Positions 48,979 through 58,459 are shown, numbered from the stretch's first letter. The stretch: DNA of 64,000 nt from Maridesulfovibrio ferrireducens (GCF_900101105.1 NZ_FNGA01000003.1:124001-188000); one strand, 5' to 3'. Notes: generated by a model not told the origin, from the sequence alone. Made by a program: numbers and translations.

Positions 48979-49051
48979 TTTTTTAAAATAAGCTGATTAT
49001 AATACGTATTTTAAGGTTGTAACTACTTATTATCATGAGTGAATAAAAAAA

Positions 49052-49088
49052 GTGCACCTGTATTCTATATATAGGTGCATTTTGTTGC
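49052..49088 (+). terminator. Hairpin with T-rich tail after lipoprotein gene
   Basis: Stem TGCACCT / AGGTGCA with a 14-nt AT-rich loop, then TTTTGTT. It lies 70 nt past the lipoprotein stop and is a likely terminator or leader hairpin for the aminotransferase unit. Confidence 0.58.
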
Positions 49089-49265
49089 TTGTGTTCCCTA
49101 AAAAAATAAGTAGGATGTTTCTTCTTTTGATTATTAAATCGAAATGTCCCTTTAAATGCACCAACTTGCTGACAATTCTTTCGGGAACGGTTTCTGAAAG
49201 GCATGAACTGGGTTTCTGGAATACATGCTTTAGATTGTGGCGTTATGGTTTTCAAGGAGGCTCGG

Positions 49266-50456
49266 ATGCCTGTTAAGTTTGCCGATCGGATGTCTACTGT
49301 CCACAGATCTTTCATTCGTGAAATACTCAAAGTCACTGAAGATACATCTATTATTTCTTTTGCTGGCGGTTTACCTAACCCGGAATTATTTCCTGTTGCT
49401 GATCTTGAAGCTGCCGCAGTTGGTGTTTTTCAAGATTCAGGACCACAGTCTTTACAGTACTCAACGACTGAAGGTTACCTTCCACTGCGTGAGTATATTG
49501 CTGCTCGCTATAAGGAAAAGAAGGGAATTGATGTCAGTCCTGATGAAATTCTCATTACTTCCGGTTCACAGCAGTGTCTAGATCTGCTTGGTAAAGTTCT
49601 TCTTAATGCCGGAGACAAGGTCATTATTGAGCGTCCCGGTTATCTTGGAGCAATTCAGTCTTTTTCAATGTTTCAGGCAGATTTTATTACTGTTGATCTT
49701 GAAGCGGACGGACCTAATCTTGCGGAGCTGGAAGCAGCTTTAAATCAAGATAAGGTCAAAATGTTTTATGCTGTAACAAATTTTCAGAATCCTTCGGGAT
49801 TGACCTATAGCGCCGAGAAAAGAGCAGGCGTCGCTAAGCTTATGAAAGGACGCGATACTCTGTTTATTGAAGATGATCCATACGGTGAACTCCGGTTCAG
49901 GGGAGAATCTCATCCTCCTGTTGTCAGAGGATACCTTGACGAAGGTGGAATTTTACTCGGATCTTTCTCTAAAGTTGCGGCCCCTGGATTCAGGCTCGGC
50001 TGGATGGTTTGCGGCGGCGAAATGCGCGACAAACTGATTATTGCCAAGCAGGCTTCGGACTTGCACACCAGCACTTTTGCTCAGCGTGTAATGCATCGCT
50101 ATCTTACTGATAATGTTCTGGATGATCATATAGAAAAGATCAAAGAACGTTATGGTAAACAGAGAGATGTTATGGTTGAAAGTATCAAAAAATACTTTCC
50201 GGCCGAGGTCAAAATAACCGAACCTGAGGGCGGAATGTTTTTGTGGGCGACTCTTCCGGAATCTCTGTCTGCTATGGACTTTTTTGATGAAGCTATAAAA
50301 AATAAAGTTGCTTTTGTTCCCGGTCGTCCTTTTTATGTTGATGACAGCGGTGAAAATACTCTTCGTCTTAATTTTTCAAATTCCGATGAAGAACGCATCG
50401 TTGAAGGGATTAAGCGTTTAGGCGCAGGTTTAAAGGATTTCATTGCCAGAGCGTAA
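49266..50456 (+). CDS. PLP-dependent aminotransferase (LysN/2-aminoadipate-type, class I/II)
   Basis: 396 residues. The opening segment ending SFAGGLPNPELFP and the YSTTEGYLPLREYIA block are typical of 2-aminoadipate/branched-chain-type aminotransferases related to MocR catalytic domains. The PLP-binding Asp region is EDDPYGELRF, and the Schiff-base Lys is in GSFSKVAAPGFRLGW (near 238). No helix-turn-helix is present, so it is an enzyme rather than a regulator. ATG 49266 has AAGGAGG ahead; an in-frame upstream start at 49203 would overlap that site. The amino-acid substrate is uncertain. Confidence 0.86.
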   Translation: MPVKFADRMSTVHRSFIREILKVTEDTSIISFAGGLPNPELFPVADLEAAAVGVFQDSGPQSLQYSTTEGYLPLREYIAARYKEKKGIDVSPDEILITSGSQQCLDLLGKVLLNAGDKVIIERPGYLGAIQSFSMFQADFITVDLEADGPNLAELEAALNQDKVKMFYAVTNFQNPSGLTYSAEKRAGVAKLMKGRDTLFIEDDPYGELRFRGESHPPVVRGYLDEGGILLGSFSKVAAPGFRLGWMVCGGEMRDKLIIAKQASDLHTSTFAQRVMHRYLTDNVLDDHIEKIKERYGKQRDVMVESIKKYFPAEVKITEPEGGMFLWATLPESLSAMDFFDEAIKNKVAFVPGRPFYVDDSGENTLRLNFSNSDEERIVEGIKRLGAGLKDFIARA

Positions 50457-50486
50457 TGTAATATTTAGTTAATTGGTTATTTATTA

Positions 50487-50525
50487 AGGAGGTACAGATT
50501 TTTATAATCTGTACCTCTTCTTGCA
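50487..50525 (+). terminator. Terminator-like hairpin after aminotransferase
   Basis: 14-bp stem AGGAGGTACAGATT / AATCTGTACCTCTT followed by a short pyrimidine stretch. Confidence 0.65.
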
Positions 50526-50605
50526 TTTAAGAAATAAAGAGAATACCTCCCTTTTAGGTATAGTTTTTTTAGAAGTTAAGTTAATTGAAAATCAGAGGTT
50601 TGATC

Positions 50606-52312
50606 ATGTCAGAACATGTAGTTGTCATAGGTGCTGTAGCACTTGGACCTAAAGCGGCTTGTCGTTTTAAACGACTCAGACAGGATGCCAAAGTAACACT
50701 CATCGACAGAGATGATGTTTTTTCTTACGGCGGTTGTGGAATTCCTTACTTTGTTTCAGGTGATGTTTCGGAAGCAAGTGCTCTTCGTGCCACTGCCTTT
50801 CATATGGTGAGGGATGAACCCTTTTTCAAAGATATCAAAGGTGTTGAGGTCCTTTCCAGTACGGAAGCCACTAAAATAGATCGCGATAAAAAGCAGGTTC
50901 ATATCACGAACTTGAAAACGGGCGATAAGAGTGTGCTTGATTACGATCAATTGGTAATCGGTACCGGAGCTACTCCCCGTAAATTAAATCTTCCCGGTGA
51001 AAATCTGGAAAATGTATATTACGTCGGTAATATGCACGATGCCGAAAAGATTAAACAAGGCATCACTCAGGGCAAGTTCAGTAAAGCCGTTGTTGTCGGT
51101 GCTGGATTTATCGGCCTTGAGATGGCGGATGCTTTTTCTGATATGTGGGGAATTGAAACAACTGTTGTTGAAATTTTCGATCAAATTCTACCCCGCATGG
51201 TCAGCCCTGTGCTTGCTAAGATGGGTCAGAATCATATGCAGGAGCAGGGCGTTGAATTTAAACTCGGACAGACTGTTACCCGTATTGAGGGCGACGGCAA
51301 AGTTGAGCGGGTTGTAACTCCTGACGGAACTATAGAAGCTGATATCGTAATTATTTCAGCCGGCGTTCTTCCTAATGACAAGCTTGCACGCGAGTGTGGA
51401 CTTGATTGCAGCGAGCGTGGTGGAATTCTTGTTGATGAAACTATGCGTACTTCCGATCCTGATATTTTTTCAGGTGGTGACTGTGTAATAATTAAAAATG
51501 CTGTCGATGATTCTCCTTTTTATCTGCCCATGGGGTCCATGGCCAACAGACAGGGGCGTGTTATCGGTAGTAATCTTGCGGGACGCAATGAAGCTTTTCC
51601 TGCCGCTGCCGGATCGTTTGTTGTTAAGCTTTTCGAAAAATCTATCGCGGGTACCGGTTTAAGTCTCGCTTCTGCTAAACAGGCCGGCTTTGATGCTGTC
51701 AGTGTAATGCTGATCATGGCTGACAGAGCACATTTTTATCCTGTTAGGGATATGATGATTCTGGAAATGACCGTTGATAAATCCACTCGCCGGGTTCTTG
51801 GATTGCAGGGTTATGCCTCCAGCGGAGATGCAATGGTCGGACGTATCAATGCTGTTGCCGGTATGATGAAATTCAAGCCTACCATCGAAGATGTAAGCAA
51901 TCTTGAAGTAGCTTATTCACCGCCTTTCTCATCAGCAATGGATGTGCTTAACGCCATCGCAAATATGGCGGATAACGCTCTTGCCGGCATGAATTACGGA
52001 CATGGTCCTGATGTTTTCGCTAAATACTGGGCTGACCGTGAATGCGGTGATTACTGTTTCCTTGATGTTCGCGAACACGCAGATGCTGAACCGTTTCTCG
52101 AGAAGTATCCCGAGTATTGGCACAATATCCCTCAGGGTGAAATTCCTGCCCGCTTCAAAGAACTTCCAAAAGATAAGAAGATTGTTCTCGTCTGTAATAC
52201 GGGTGGTCGCTCATACGAAGCTCAAGTTATGCTTCATGGACTGGGTTTTGATGAAGTGCTGAATACTCAGGGCGGCATGGCTGTAATTAAAGCTTGGGGT
52301 GTCGATATCTAG
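50606..52312 (+). CDS. CoA-disulfide-reductase-like flavoprotein with rhodanese domain
   Basis: 568 residues: an FAD/NAD-binding reductase (about 1-450) fused to a rhodanese domain (about 465-568). The reductase has a single redox Cys in FSYGGCGIPYFVSG (Cys 44), the position used by CoA-disulfide reductases and NADH oxidases, plus VVVGAGFIGLEMA for NAD and SGGDCV for FAD. The rhodanese loop CNTGGRS (Cys near 530) is intact, suggesting persulfide or polysulfide reduction coupled to thiol/CoA chemistry. The first FAD motif reads VIGAVALGPKAA, so one glycine of the standard GxGxxG is replaced. ATG 50606 follows GAGG by 8 nt. Confidence 0.86.
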   Translation: MSEHVVVIGAVALGPKAACRFKRLRQDAKVTLIDRDDVFSYGGCGIPYFVSGDVSEASALRATAFHMVRDEPFFKDIKGVEVLSSTEATKIDRDKKQVHITNLKTGDKSVLDYDQLVIGTGATPRKLNLPGENLENVYYVGNMHDAEKIKQGITQGKFSKAVVVGAGFIGLEMADAFSDMWGIETTVVEIFDQILPRMVSPVLAKMGQNHMQEQGVEFKLGQTVTRIEGDGKVERVVTPDGTIEADIVIISAGVLPNDKLARECGLDCSERGGILVDETMRTSDPDIFSGGDCVIIKNAVDDSPFYLPMGSMANRQGRVIGSNLAGRNEAFPAAAGSFVVKLFEKSIAGTGLSLASAKQAGFDAVSVMLIMADRAHFYPVRDMMILEMTVDKSTRRVLGLQGYASSGDAMVGRINAVAGMMKFKPTIEDVSNLEVAYSPPFSSAMDVLNAIANMADNALAGMNYGHGPDVFAKYWADRECGDYCFLDVREHADAEPFLEKYPEYWHNIPQGEIPARFKELPKDKKIVLVCNTGGRSYEAQVMLHGLGFDEVLNTQGGMAVIKAWGVDI

Positions 52313-52365
52313 CTGTCTTCTTGAATTAAATTCTTTCAAAAAATAAAATTAATTCGTTATTAATC

Positions 52366-52419
52366 AGGTTCAAGGCTTAAGTGTCACTATTTGACGCTTC
52401 GGTCTTGAACCTTTTTTTA
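52366..52419 (+). terminator. Terminator after flavoprotein gene
   Basis: Nested stem AGGTTCAAG / CTTGAACCT with an inner AAGTGTCA / TGACGCTT hairpin and seven T after it. Confidence 0.83.
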
Positions 52420-52594
52420 TATTAAAAATTAAAATCGCTCAATTAATGAGTGCTTTGAAAAGTATTTTACAGTTGTTTGTTTAGGATTCATTATTGCTAT
52501 ACAAATCTATTTGCTATAATATAGAAAAAATTTAAGTGATTTTTGGGTTTTTTATAAATTAATTTAAAATCGGGAACGGTTGAAGCGAGGGGTT

Positions 52595-52990
52595 ATGAGG
52601 TTTCTTATTATTGATGACGATGAAACCGTCCATATGTATCTGACGCAACTTTTGTCACCGTATGCTCGTTGTGAAGCTGTGTTTAACGGAACAGAAGCTC
52701 TGGATATATTTAAGAAAGCTGTTGAGGATAGTGATCCGTTTGATACGGTTTTTATGGATATCCTGATGCCGGAAATGGATGGACACGTTGCGACAAAAAA
52801 ACTTCGCGATTTTGAGCTCCAGCGGGGGATTGAAGGGCCTGATGAGTTCAAACTTGTTATGATTACTTGTCTTAACGATACTAAAAATGTGAGTCAGGCC
52901 TTTTTTAAAGGTTACGCCAGTTGTTATATAGTGAAGCCTTTCAGCAAGGTTAGAGTTTTAAATGAACTTCGCGAAAATAATATTTTATAA
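52595..52990 (+). CDS. Single-domain CheY-like response regulator
   Basis: 131 residues forming just a receiver domain: FLIIDDDETVH at the start, phosphoacceptor Asp 55 in VFMDILMPEMDG, a Thr in VMITCLND and the Lys in YIVKPFSKV. There is no output domain, so it must act by protein-protein contact or phosphorelay. ATG 52595 follows GAGGGG. No kinase gene is adjacent. Confidence 0.9.
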   Translation: MRFLIIDDDETVHMYLTQLLSPYARCEAVFNGTEALDIFKKAVEDSDPFDTVFMDILMPEMDGHVATKKLRDFELQRGIEGPDEFKLVMITCLNDTKNVSQAFFKGYASCYIVKPFSKVRVLNELRENNIL

Positions 52991-53011
52991 TTTAAAATGT
53001 ATTTAATATAT

Positions 53012-53045
53012 AAGTGCGGTCGGTATTTTTGATCGCACTTTTTTT
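53012..53045 (+). terminator. Terminator after CheY-like gene
   Basis: Stem AAGTGCG / CGCACTT with AT-rich loop and seven T. Confidence 0.78.
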
Positions 53046-53179
53046 GTGTTGATTATAGTTGTTTTTGTTAAGCCTTCGGCACATTGTCTATCCGCAGTTG
53101 ACTGGAACAATGTCGTAGTCCATATTCGTTCTTAAGTTGATTGTAATAAAAATATGAATTCAAAATTAGGAGATTAATA

Positions 53180-53566
53180 ATGATTGCAAAGAAGATCACC
53201 ACATTTTTTCTGTGTACCTTGATGGCCTTGTCTCTTTCAGGTTGCGGCGCTGTTTTACTCGGCGGAGCAGCAGCAGGTGGAACTTACGCCTATGTAGCAG
53301 GTCAGGCAAAACGCCAATATAATGCCAATTTAAGCTCTACTTATCAGGCTACATTGAAAGCTTGTCAGGGACTTGGTTTAAAAATTGAGAGTAATGAGAA
53401 GAGGATAAGTGACGCATCGATTAAGGCTATTGATGTTGACACTACAATATACATTGACATGAAGAGCATTTCTTCCAGAGTTACTGAAGTTTCAGTCAGG
53501 TATGGTATGTTAGGTGATGAGCAGGCTTCATCAAGAATTCTTTCAAGGATTAAGAGTAATTTGTAG
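53180..53566 (+). CDS. DUF3568-type predicted lipoprotein
   Basis: 128 residues. The signal peptide ends in LSLSGC (Cys 22), followed by a Gly/Ala-rich segment with GGAAAGGTYAY and a domain with ATLKACQGLGLKIESNEK, matching DUF3568 lipoproteins of sulfate reducers and other Deltaproteobacteria. Function is unknown. TTAGGAG precedes the ATG and a strong terminator follows. Confidence 0.82.
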   Translation: MIAKKITTFFLCTLMALSLSGCGAVLLGGAAAGGTYAYVAGQAKRQYNANLSSTYQATLKACQGLGLKIESNEKRISDASIKAIDVDTTIYIDMKSISSRVTEVSVRYGMLGDEQASSRILSRIKSNL

Positions 53567-53588
53567 GTTTAATCAGCCCTTATAAATA

Positions 53589-53627
53589 AAAAAAGCACAC
53601 TTGACTTAGTTAAGTGTGCTTTTTTTT
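53589..53627. terminator. Bidirectional terminator between convergent genes
   Basis: 13-bp stem AAAAAGCACACTT / AAGTGTGCTTTTT with A- and T-runs on both flanks, serving the DUF3568 gene and the small minus-strand gene at 53677. Confidence 0.87.
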
Positions 53628-53676
53628 ATTATTTTCAGCTCCAATAGATTAATGGTTTTTTGTTGTCGATTTTTTT

Positions 53677-53877
53677 TCATGCTGATTTAGTGTTCCTTGC
53701 AGATTCCATTTGATGAAAATCAGCACTCATAATATTTGCCCGATCATCCTGCTGAACATTCCAGTTTTCATTTGTGAGCACGAATATTTCACATTTTTCC
53801 TGAGTTGTTTTGACCTTTGGGTCAACTTTGGTGCTAATCTTTTTCTGTGGAGTTGGGATTGGTGTTGTCTTTTTCAT
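53677..53877 (-). CDS. Small basic hypothetical protein (66 residues)
   Basis: 66 residues with a Lys/Pro/Thr-rich N-terminus (KKTTPIPTPQKKISTK) and a mixed C-terminal part; no membrane segment or known family. It has an excellent ribosome site on the minus strand (AGGGAGGACTT ahead of the ATG) and ends before a bidirectional terminator, so it is likely translated. Confidence 0.6.
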   Translation of the reverse strand: MKKTTPIPTPQKKISTKVDPKVKTTQEKCEIFVLTNENWNVQQDDRANIMSADFHQMESARNTKSA

Positions 53878-54275
53878 AAGTCCTCCCTTTGCTGAATGGT
53901 TATATCTTTATATTTAGAATATAACTCTTCTGAGGTGGCAAGACAATGCCTATTTGAAATAAAATAGCATGAAAGCAAAATCTATCTGTAATACTTAGTA
54001 ATATAATAATTTAGTTAAGACTCATAAATAACAAGATAAATTGTAAAATACAAAATAAAGTTCAACAATTACAAAGAGTTTTAATTGCTATTTTTAACAC
54101 TGTCTTTACCAACGGCTGCATAGGACTTGTTATTTGTTTTTAGATTTTTTTTTAAGCTGTTGGGGTGCTCTAAGGTATTAGGATGGCTATTGCGGTATAG
54201 TTTTTGTATGGTAGGAAACATCGAAATTAATTTTCAGTTGCTTCTAATATTTAAATAAACCGGAGAGCAATACAA
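53878..54275. other. AT-rich gap between divergent genes
   Basis: Nearly 400 nt without a supportable gene, lying between the divergently transcribed 66-residue gene and the sensor kinase. It is strongly AT-rich and must hold both promoters, but I cannot point to one -35/-10 pair or operator with confidence. Confidence 0.5.
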
Positions 54276-56924
54276 GTGAGATATTTAGTCACTGCATTTG
54301 CACTATTTATAATGATTTTTTCAGCGACGTTATCCATGGCTGAAAGTGAGAAAAGAAATGTTCTTTTTCTCAATTCTTATCAGAATGGCTACGCATGGTC
54401 AGATGATATTCTGGATGGTGTCAGAGAAGTTTTAAATGATAGCAATCTGAATATTGATCTGCATATTGAATATATGGATACAAAGCGGTTTAAGGGTGAA
54501 GAATTTATGGAAATTCTGCATTCTTATTATGCTTTCAAATATAAAGGTTACAATTTGTCGGCGATTATTGTTTCGGATAATGCGGCGCTGAATTTCATGC
54601 TTAAATATCAGGATAGTTTCTTTTCTGATGTTCCGGTTCTTTTTTGCGGTATTAATGATTTTAAACCTGATCTTATCAAAGGAAAGAATAACTATGGCGG
54701 AGTTCTCGAAAATCCGGATATTGAAGCCAATGTAAATCTTGCTCTTACGTTTAATCATGACATTAAAAAAGTTACAGTTGTCGGAGATAATTCCGTAACA
54801 TCTCGAGCAATAGTTCATCAGATAGAAACAGCTGCACCGCTGTTCGCCGGCCGGTTAACCTTTGAATATTGGAATGATCTCACCTTGGCTGAACTGCTCA
54901 AGAGGTCTCGTGGCATGGATCGCAATGAGATTCTTCTTTTTACTCCTTTTTATAAAGGAGCTCACGGTGAATTATATACAGCGGAAGAAGTCCTTCAGAT
55001 TATATCAGATAACTCTCCGGTTATGGTTTTCAGCGTATGGGAATTTCTTCTTGGACATGGCATAGTCGGGGGGAAACTTCTTTCGGGGCAGGATCAAGGA
55101 CGGCAGGCCGCTAAAATGGCTGTCGAGGTCTTGCAGACAGGTCAGATGCCCGGACAGAAAGTAGTCTTGGGTACGAATGAATATTATATGTTCGATTATA
55201 ATATCCTGAAAAAGTTCAATATAGATCAAACACTTTTGCCCGAAGACAGCATTATTATTAATGGGCCTGACTATTTTTATAAGCTGAACAAACAGGTTTT
55301 CTGGACAATTATAGTTTCCTTGTTTGTGCTCAGTATTATTTTAATTTTTCTGGTTATTTCTATTTTACAGCGCAGAAGGGTTGAAAAAAGAATTAAGGCA
55401 CAGTTGTCTTTTCAGGAAATTCTTATGGATACCATACCCCTACAAATTTGCTGGAAAGATAAAAGTCAGCGGTATCTCGGGGCAAACAGCTCTTTTACTG
55501 ATTTCTTTGAAATGGGTTCTCCCTCGGCAATCATCGGTTTGGATGATTCCGTACTCAAGCCTGACAAGGAGTTTGCAGAGGAAGCCGCTAAATGGGATAA
55601 GCAGGTTATTGAAACAGGGAAACAGCGTTTACGCATCAGTTGGGCAATGACGCGTGAAGGTGGTGATGCTGTCTGGTTGGATATTAATAAGGTTCCACTT
55701 TATAATGAAAAAGGGGATGTTGTAGGAACTCTTTCAACGGCCCAGGATGTTACGCGTAGAGTTAATCTTGAAAAGCAACTTCTTCAATCGCAAAAGATGG
55801 AAGCAATCGGGACTCTTGCCGGTGGTATTGCTCATGATTTCAATAACATCCTTACTTCCATCATAAATTCGGTTGAACTCGCGATGAATGACGTGAAAGA
55901 AGGAACCATCACTTGGAAAGATTTAGATCGAGCTGTAAAAGCCGCTCAGCGCGGAAGCCGTGTTGTTAAGCAGATTTTGACGTTCAGCCGTCCTTCACAG
56001 GAAGGTTTTAAACCTACAGATATTAGTGATGTTGTTCGCGAAACTGTCGATTTTATTAAAGCTTCCCTGCCAAGAAATATTCGGGTTACGGCGAATGTTT
56101 CTGAAGATGTCCCGTTAATCATGGCTGATCCTACACAGATTCATCAGGTAATAATGAATCTGTGTACCAATTCTTTTCAGTCTATCAGGGATAGTGGGGG
56201 GCATATTGAGGTTTCTCTTAGAACTGTAGATGTTGATGATGAGCAGGGACAGTTTATGCGAGTTAAATCAGGGAAATATCTTAAACTCGCAATTTCAGAT
56301 AATGGTCCGGGCATTCCTGTGGAAATATTGGATAAGATTTTTGATCCATTTTTTACGACCAAAGGTAAAGCTGAGGGAACCGGGCTTGGACTCGCAGTTG
56401 TCCACGGGTTAATAAAGGGACATGGTGGCGGTACAAGTGTACATAGTTCTCCGAATGTTAAAACAAGTTTCGAAATATATCTGCCTGTTACAAGTCAAAT
56501 TAGAAATTTGGATAATAAAAGTTATGGGCCTTTGCACCTTGGGCAGGAAAGTATACTTTTTGTTGAAGATGATGAAGATCAGCTCGAAACAACACCTAGG
56601 ATATTGGAAAGTCTCGGATATACCGTTAAAGCTCTATCATCACCTGCTGAGGCGTTCAAATTAATCAGTGCAGACCCTCATCAATTCGATTTGATCATAA
56701 CTGATTATGATATGCCGGAAGCTAACGGTTTGGACCTTGCCAAAGATATTCAGAATGTTGCACCGGCTATTCCGGTGCTTATCGTCTCAGGGAGAAGGAA
56801 TTTCTTAAACTTCGCGTCTGAAGTAAAAAATGTCAGGAAAGTCCTAATGAAACCATACAGTAAGAACATAATTGCGGATGCTATTAGAGAAGTTCTATTG
56901 TCCACGGAGAAAAATGATGGGTAG
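54276..56924 (+). CDS. Hybrid sensor histidine kinase with ABC-substrate-binding-like sensor (LurS-like)
   Basis: 882 residues. A signal peptide (1-24) is followed by a periplasmic ABC_sub_bind-type domain (about 25-335), one transmembrane helix (about 339-365), PAS (about 385-500), HisKA with H-box GGIAHDFNNILTS (His near 519), HATPase (SDNGPGI, GTGLGLAV) and a C-terminal receiver (FVEDDED; Asp in LIITDYDMP, near 808). It begins with GTG, with GGAGAG ahead. It overlaps the sigma-54 activator gene at its 3' end. The location beside pyruvate oxidoreductase and lactate permease matches the lactate-responsive kinase of Desulfovibrio; ligand not proved. Confidence 0.87.
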   Translation: MRYLVTAFALFIMIFSATLSMAESEKRNVLFLNSYQNGYAWSDDILDGVREVLNDSNLNIDLHIEYMDTKRFKGEEFMEILHSYYAFKYKGYNLSAIIVSDNAALNFMLKYQDSFFSDVPVLFCGINDFKPDLIKGKNNYGGVLENPDIEANVNLALTFNHDIKKVTVVGDNSVTSRAIVHQIETAAPLFAGRLTFEYWNDLTLAELLKRSRGMDRNEILLFTPFYKGAHGELYTAEEVLQIISDNSPVMVFSVWEFLLGHGIVGGKLLSGQDQGRQAAKMAVEVLQTGQMPGQKVVLGTNEYYMFDYNILKKFNIDQTLLPEDSIIINGPDYFYKLNKQVFWTIIVSLFVLSIILIFLVISILQRRRVEKRIKAQLSFQEILMDTIPLQICWKDKSQRYLGANSSFTDFFEMGSPSAIIGLDDSVLKPDKEFAEEAAKWDKQVIETGKQRLRISWAMTREGGDAVWLDINKVPLYNEKGDVVGTLSTAQDVTRRVNLEKQLLQSQKMEAIGTLAGGIAHDFNNILTSIINSVELAMNDVKEGTITWKDLDRAVKAAQRGSRVVKQILTFSRPSQEGFKPTDISDVVRETVDFIKASLPRNIRVTANVSEDVPLIMADPTQIHQVIMNLCTNSFQSIRDSGGHIEVSLRTVDVDDEQGQFMRVKSGKYLKLAISDNGPGIPVEILDKIFDPFFTTKGKAEGTGLGLAVVHGLIKGHGGGTSVHSSPNVKTSFEIYLPVTSQIRNLDNKSYGPLHLGQESILFVEDDEDQLETTPRILESLGYTVKALSSPAEAFKLISADPHQFDLIITDYDMPEANGLDLAKDIQNVAPAIPVLIVSGRRNFLNFASEVKNVRKVLMKPYSKNIIADAIREVLLSTEKNDG

Positions 56925-58383
56925 AATTCTTATAATAGATGACGATGTGCAGGTTTGCGAAACAATTGAAAGTCTTATTGTTCGATCGGGTCACGAAGGA
57001 GATTATGCTCATACTTTGTCCAGCGGTATGGATAAAGTTGAGAGAGTTGCCTTTGATCTCGTTTTTTTAGATATTTCTTTACCGGATGGAAACGGGCTGG
57101 ATTTTCTGCCGCGCATAAAGGGTTCATCAGGTTCTCCGGAAGTTATTATTCTTACCGGAAAGGGTGATGATGACGGTGCGGAACTCGCTATACAGGGCGG
57201 GGCATGGGATTTCCTTGTTAAACCTTCATCAATTAAGCAGATATCTCTTTCCATGAGCAGGGCTTTGGCTTTTCACAATGAGAAGAAAAATAAAGCTCAA
57301 CGGGTCGCCCTTAATTTAGATAATATTGTCGGTAAAAGTCCCGAAATAAAAAGTTGTTATGATCTTGTAGCTCATGCGGCAGGCTCTGATGCAAATGTGC
57401 TGGTAACGGGTGAAACCGGTACAGGTAAAGAGCTTTTCGCCCGTACAATTCATGATAATTCCAGACGCGCACAAAATAATTTTATTGTTGTGGATTGTGC
57501 TTCGCTTACCGAAAATCTGGTTGAAAGCACCTTGTTCGGGCATAAGCGGGGATCGTTCACAGGAGCGCAGGCAGACCGTAAGGGGCTAGTTCCTTTAGCA
57601 GATAAAGGCACTCTGGTTCTTGACGAAGTAGGGGAGATGTCTCTTTCCGTGCAAAAATCTTTTTTGAGAGTTTTGCAGGAAAGAACGTATCGTCCGGTCG
57701 GAGAAAATAGAGAATTTAAAAGTGATTTCAGATTGATAGCTGCTACAAATAGAAATCTTGAGGCGATGGTTGCCAAGGGCGAATTTCGTCAGGATCTTTT
57801 ATACCGCATCCAGACTATTCATATCACTTTACCGCCGTTAAGGGATAGAAGCGGTGACATACTGGAACTTACTGATTTTCATTTGAGAAGGCTTCGCACT
57901 CAGTACGGAGTCCCTCCCAAAGTTGCCAATTCTGACTTTTATGATGTTTTAGAAAATTATGAATGGCCCGGTAACGTCCGTCAATTGTTCAATGTGGTAG
58001 AGCAGGCTTTTATTGCATGCGGCAGTGGGAATACTATTTATGCCATGCATTTATCAGATAATTTAAGAATTAAAATGGCAAAATCTAATCTTAAAAAAAC
58101 TGAAGCCGTTGTAATTCGTGATCAAGGACGACTGGATTACGAAACAATGGAAGAGTCTGAAAAAGTGGACACGTCAATTGATTCTGTTGTTTCAGCGACT
58201 GTTTCAGATCTTTTTTTGAGTGAATTGCCATCTCTAAAAGTTTTTAAGGGACTTGCCGAGAAAAGGTATCTTGAAGAACTATTAACTAGGTATAGTGGAG
58301 AAACGTCCGTTATCTTAGGTGTTTCTGGTCTTTCTCGTTCGCACTTTTATGCTTTGCTTAAAAAATATGAGATTAGTTATTAG
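56917..58383 (+). CDS. Sigma-54-dependent response regulator (NtrC family, LurR-like)
   Basis: 488 residues: receiver (1-115; ILIIDDDVQVCE, Asp in VFLDISLPDGN), AAA+ domain (about 135-370; Walker A GETGTGKELFA, Walker B VLDEVGEM, R-finger block FRQDLLYRI), and a C-terminal Fis-type helix-turn-helix (VILGVSGLSRSHFYALLKKY). The sigma-54-contacting loop reads GSFTGA rather than the usual GAFTGA. The start overlaps the kinase stop; ATG 56914 or 56917 are both possible after CGGAGA. It probably binds the two palindromes downstream (58408, 58553) and activates the pyruvate oxidoreductase promoter. Confidence 0.9.
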   Translation: MGRILIIDDDVQVCETIESLIVRSGHEGDYAHTLSSGMDKVERVAFDLVFLDISLPDGNGLDFLPRIKGSSGSPEVIILTGKGDDDGAELAIQGGAWDFLVKPSSIKQISLSMSRALAFHNEKKNKAQRVALNLDNIVGKSPEIKSCYDLVAHAAGSDANVLVTGETGTGKELFARTIHDNSRRAQNNFIVVDCASLTENLVESTLFGHKRGSFTGAQADRKGLVPLADKGTLVLDEVGEMSLSVQKSFLRVLQERTYRPVGENREFKSDFRLIAATNRNLEAMVAKGEFRQDLLYRIQTIHITLPPLRDRSGDILELTDFHLRRLRTQYGVPPKVANSDFYDVLENYEWPGNVRQLFNVVEQAFIACGSGNTIYAMHLSDNLRIKMAKSNLKKTEAVVIRDQGRLDYETMEESEKVDTSIDSVVSATVSDLFLSELPSLKVFKGLAEKRYLEELLTRYSGETSVILGVSGLSRSHFYALLKKYEISY

Positions 58384-58407
58384 TTAATAAAATATAATGT
58401 AAGCATT

Positions 58408-58425
58408 AGTCCGTTTTTTAGGACA
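58408..58425 (+). promoter_or_regulatory. Candidate activator site 1 (GTCC-N8-GGAC)
   Basis: Palindrome AGTCCGTTTTTTAGGACA, 25 nt after the activator gene and about 240 nt upstream of the -24/-12-like promoter. The same layout and T-rich spacer recur at 58553, as expected for enhancer sites of a sigma-54 activator. Confidence 0.68.
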
Positions 58426-58426
58426 A

Positions 58427-58459
58427 GCCCTGTCTGGTTTTTAAGACAGGGCTTTTTTT
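58427..58459 (+). terminator. Terminator after the activator gene
   Basis: Stem GCCCTGTC / GACAGGGC followed by seven T. Its loop (TGGTTTTTAA) makes the whole hairpin resemble a degenerate third activator site. Confidence 0.87.

Noticed and set aside
49002-49265. T-box or other leader RNA upstream of the aminotransferase
   Set aside because: A hairpin is present near 49052, but there is no T-box consensus and the hairpin fits the end of the preceding lipoprotein transcript.
58427-58459. Third activator palindrome
   Set aside because: TGTC-N10-GACA resembles the two GTCC-N8-GGAC sites, but it is fully explained as the stem of a terminator with a T-run and has a different spacer length.
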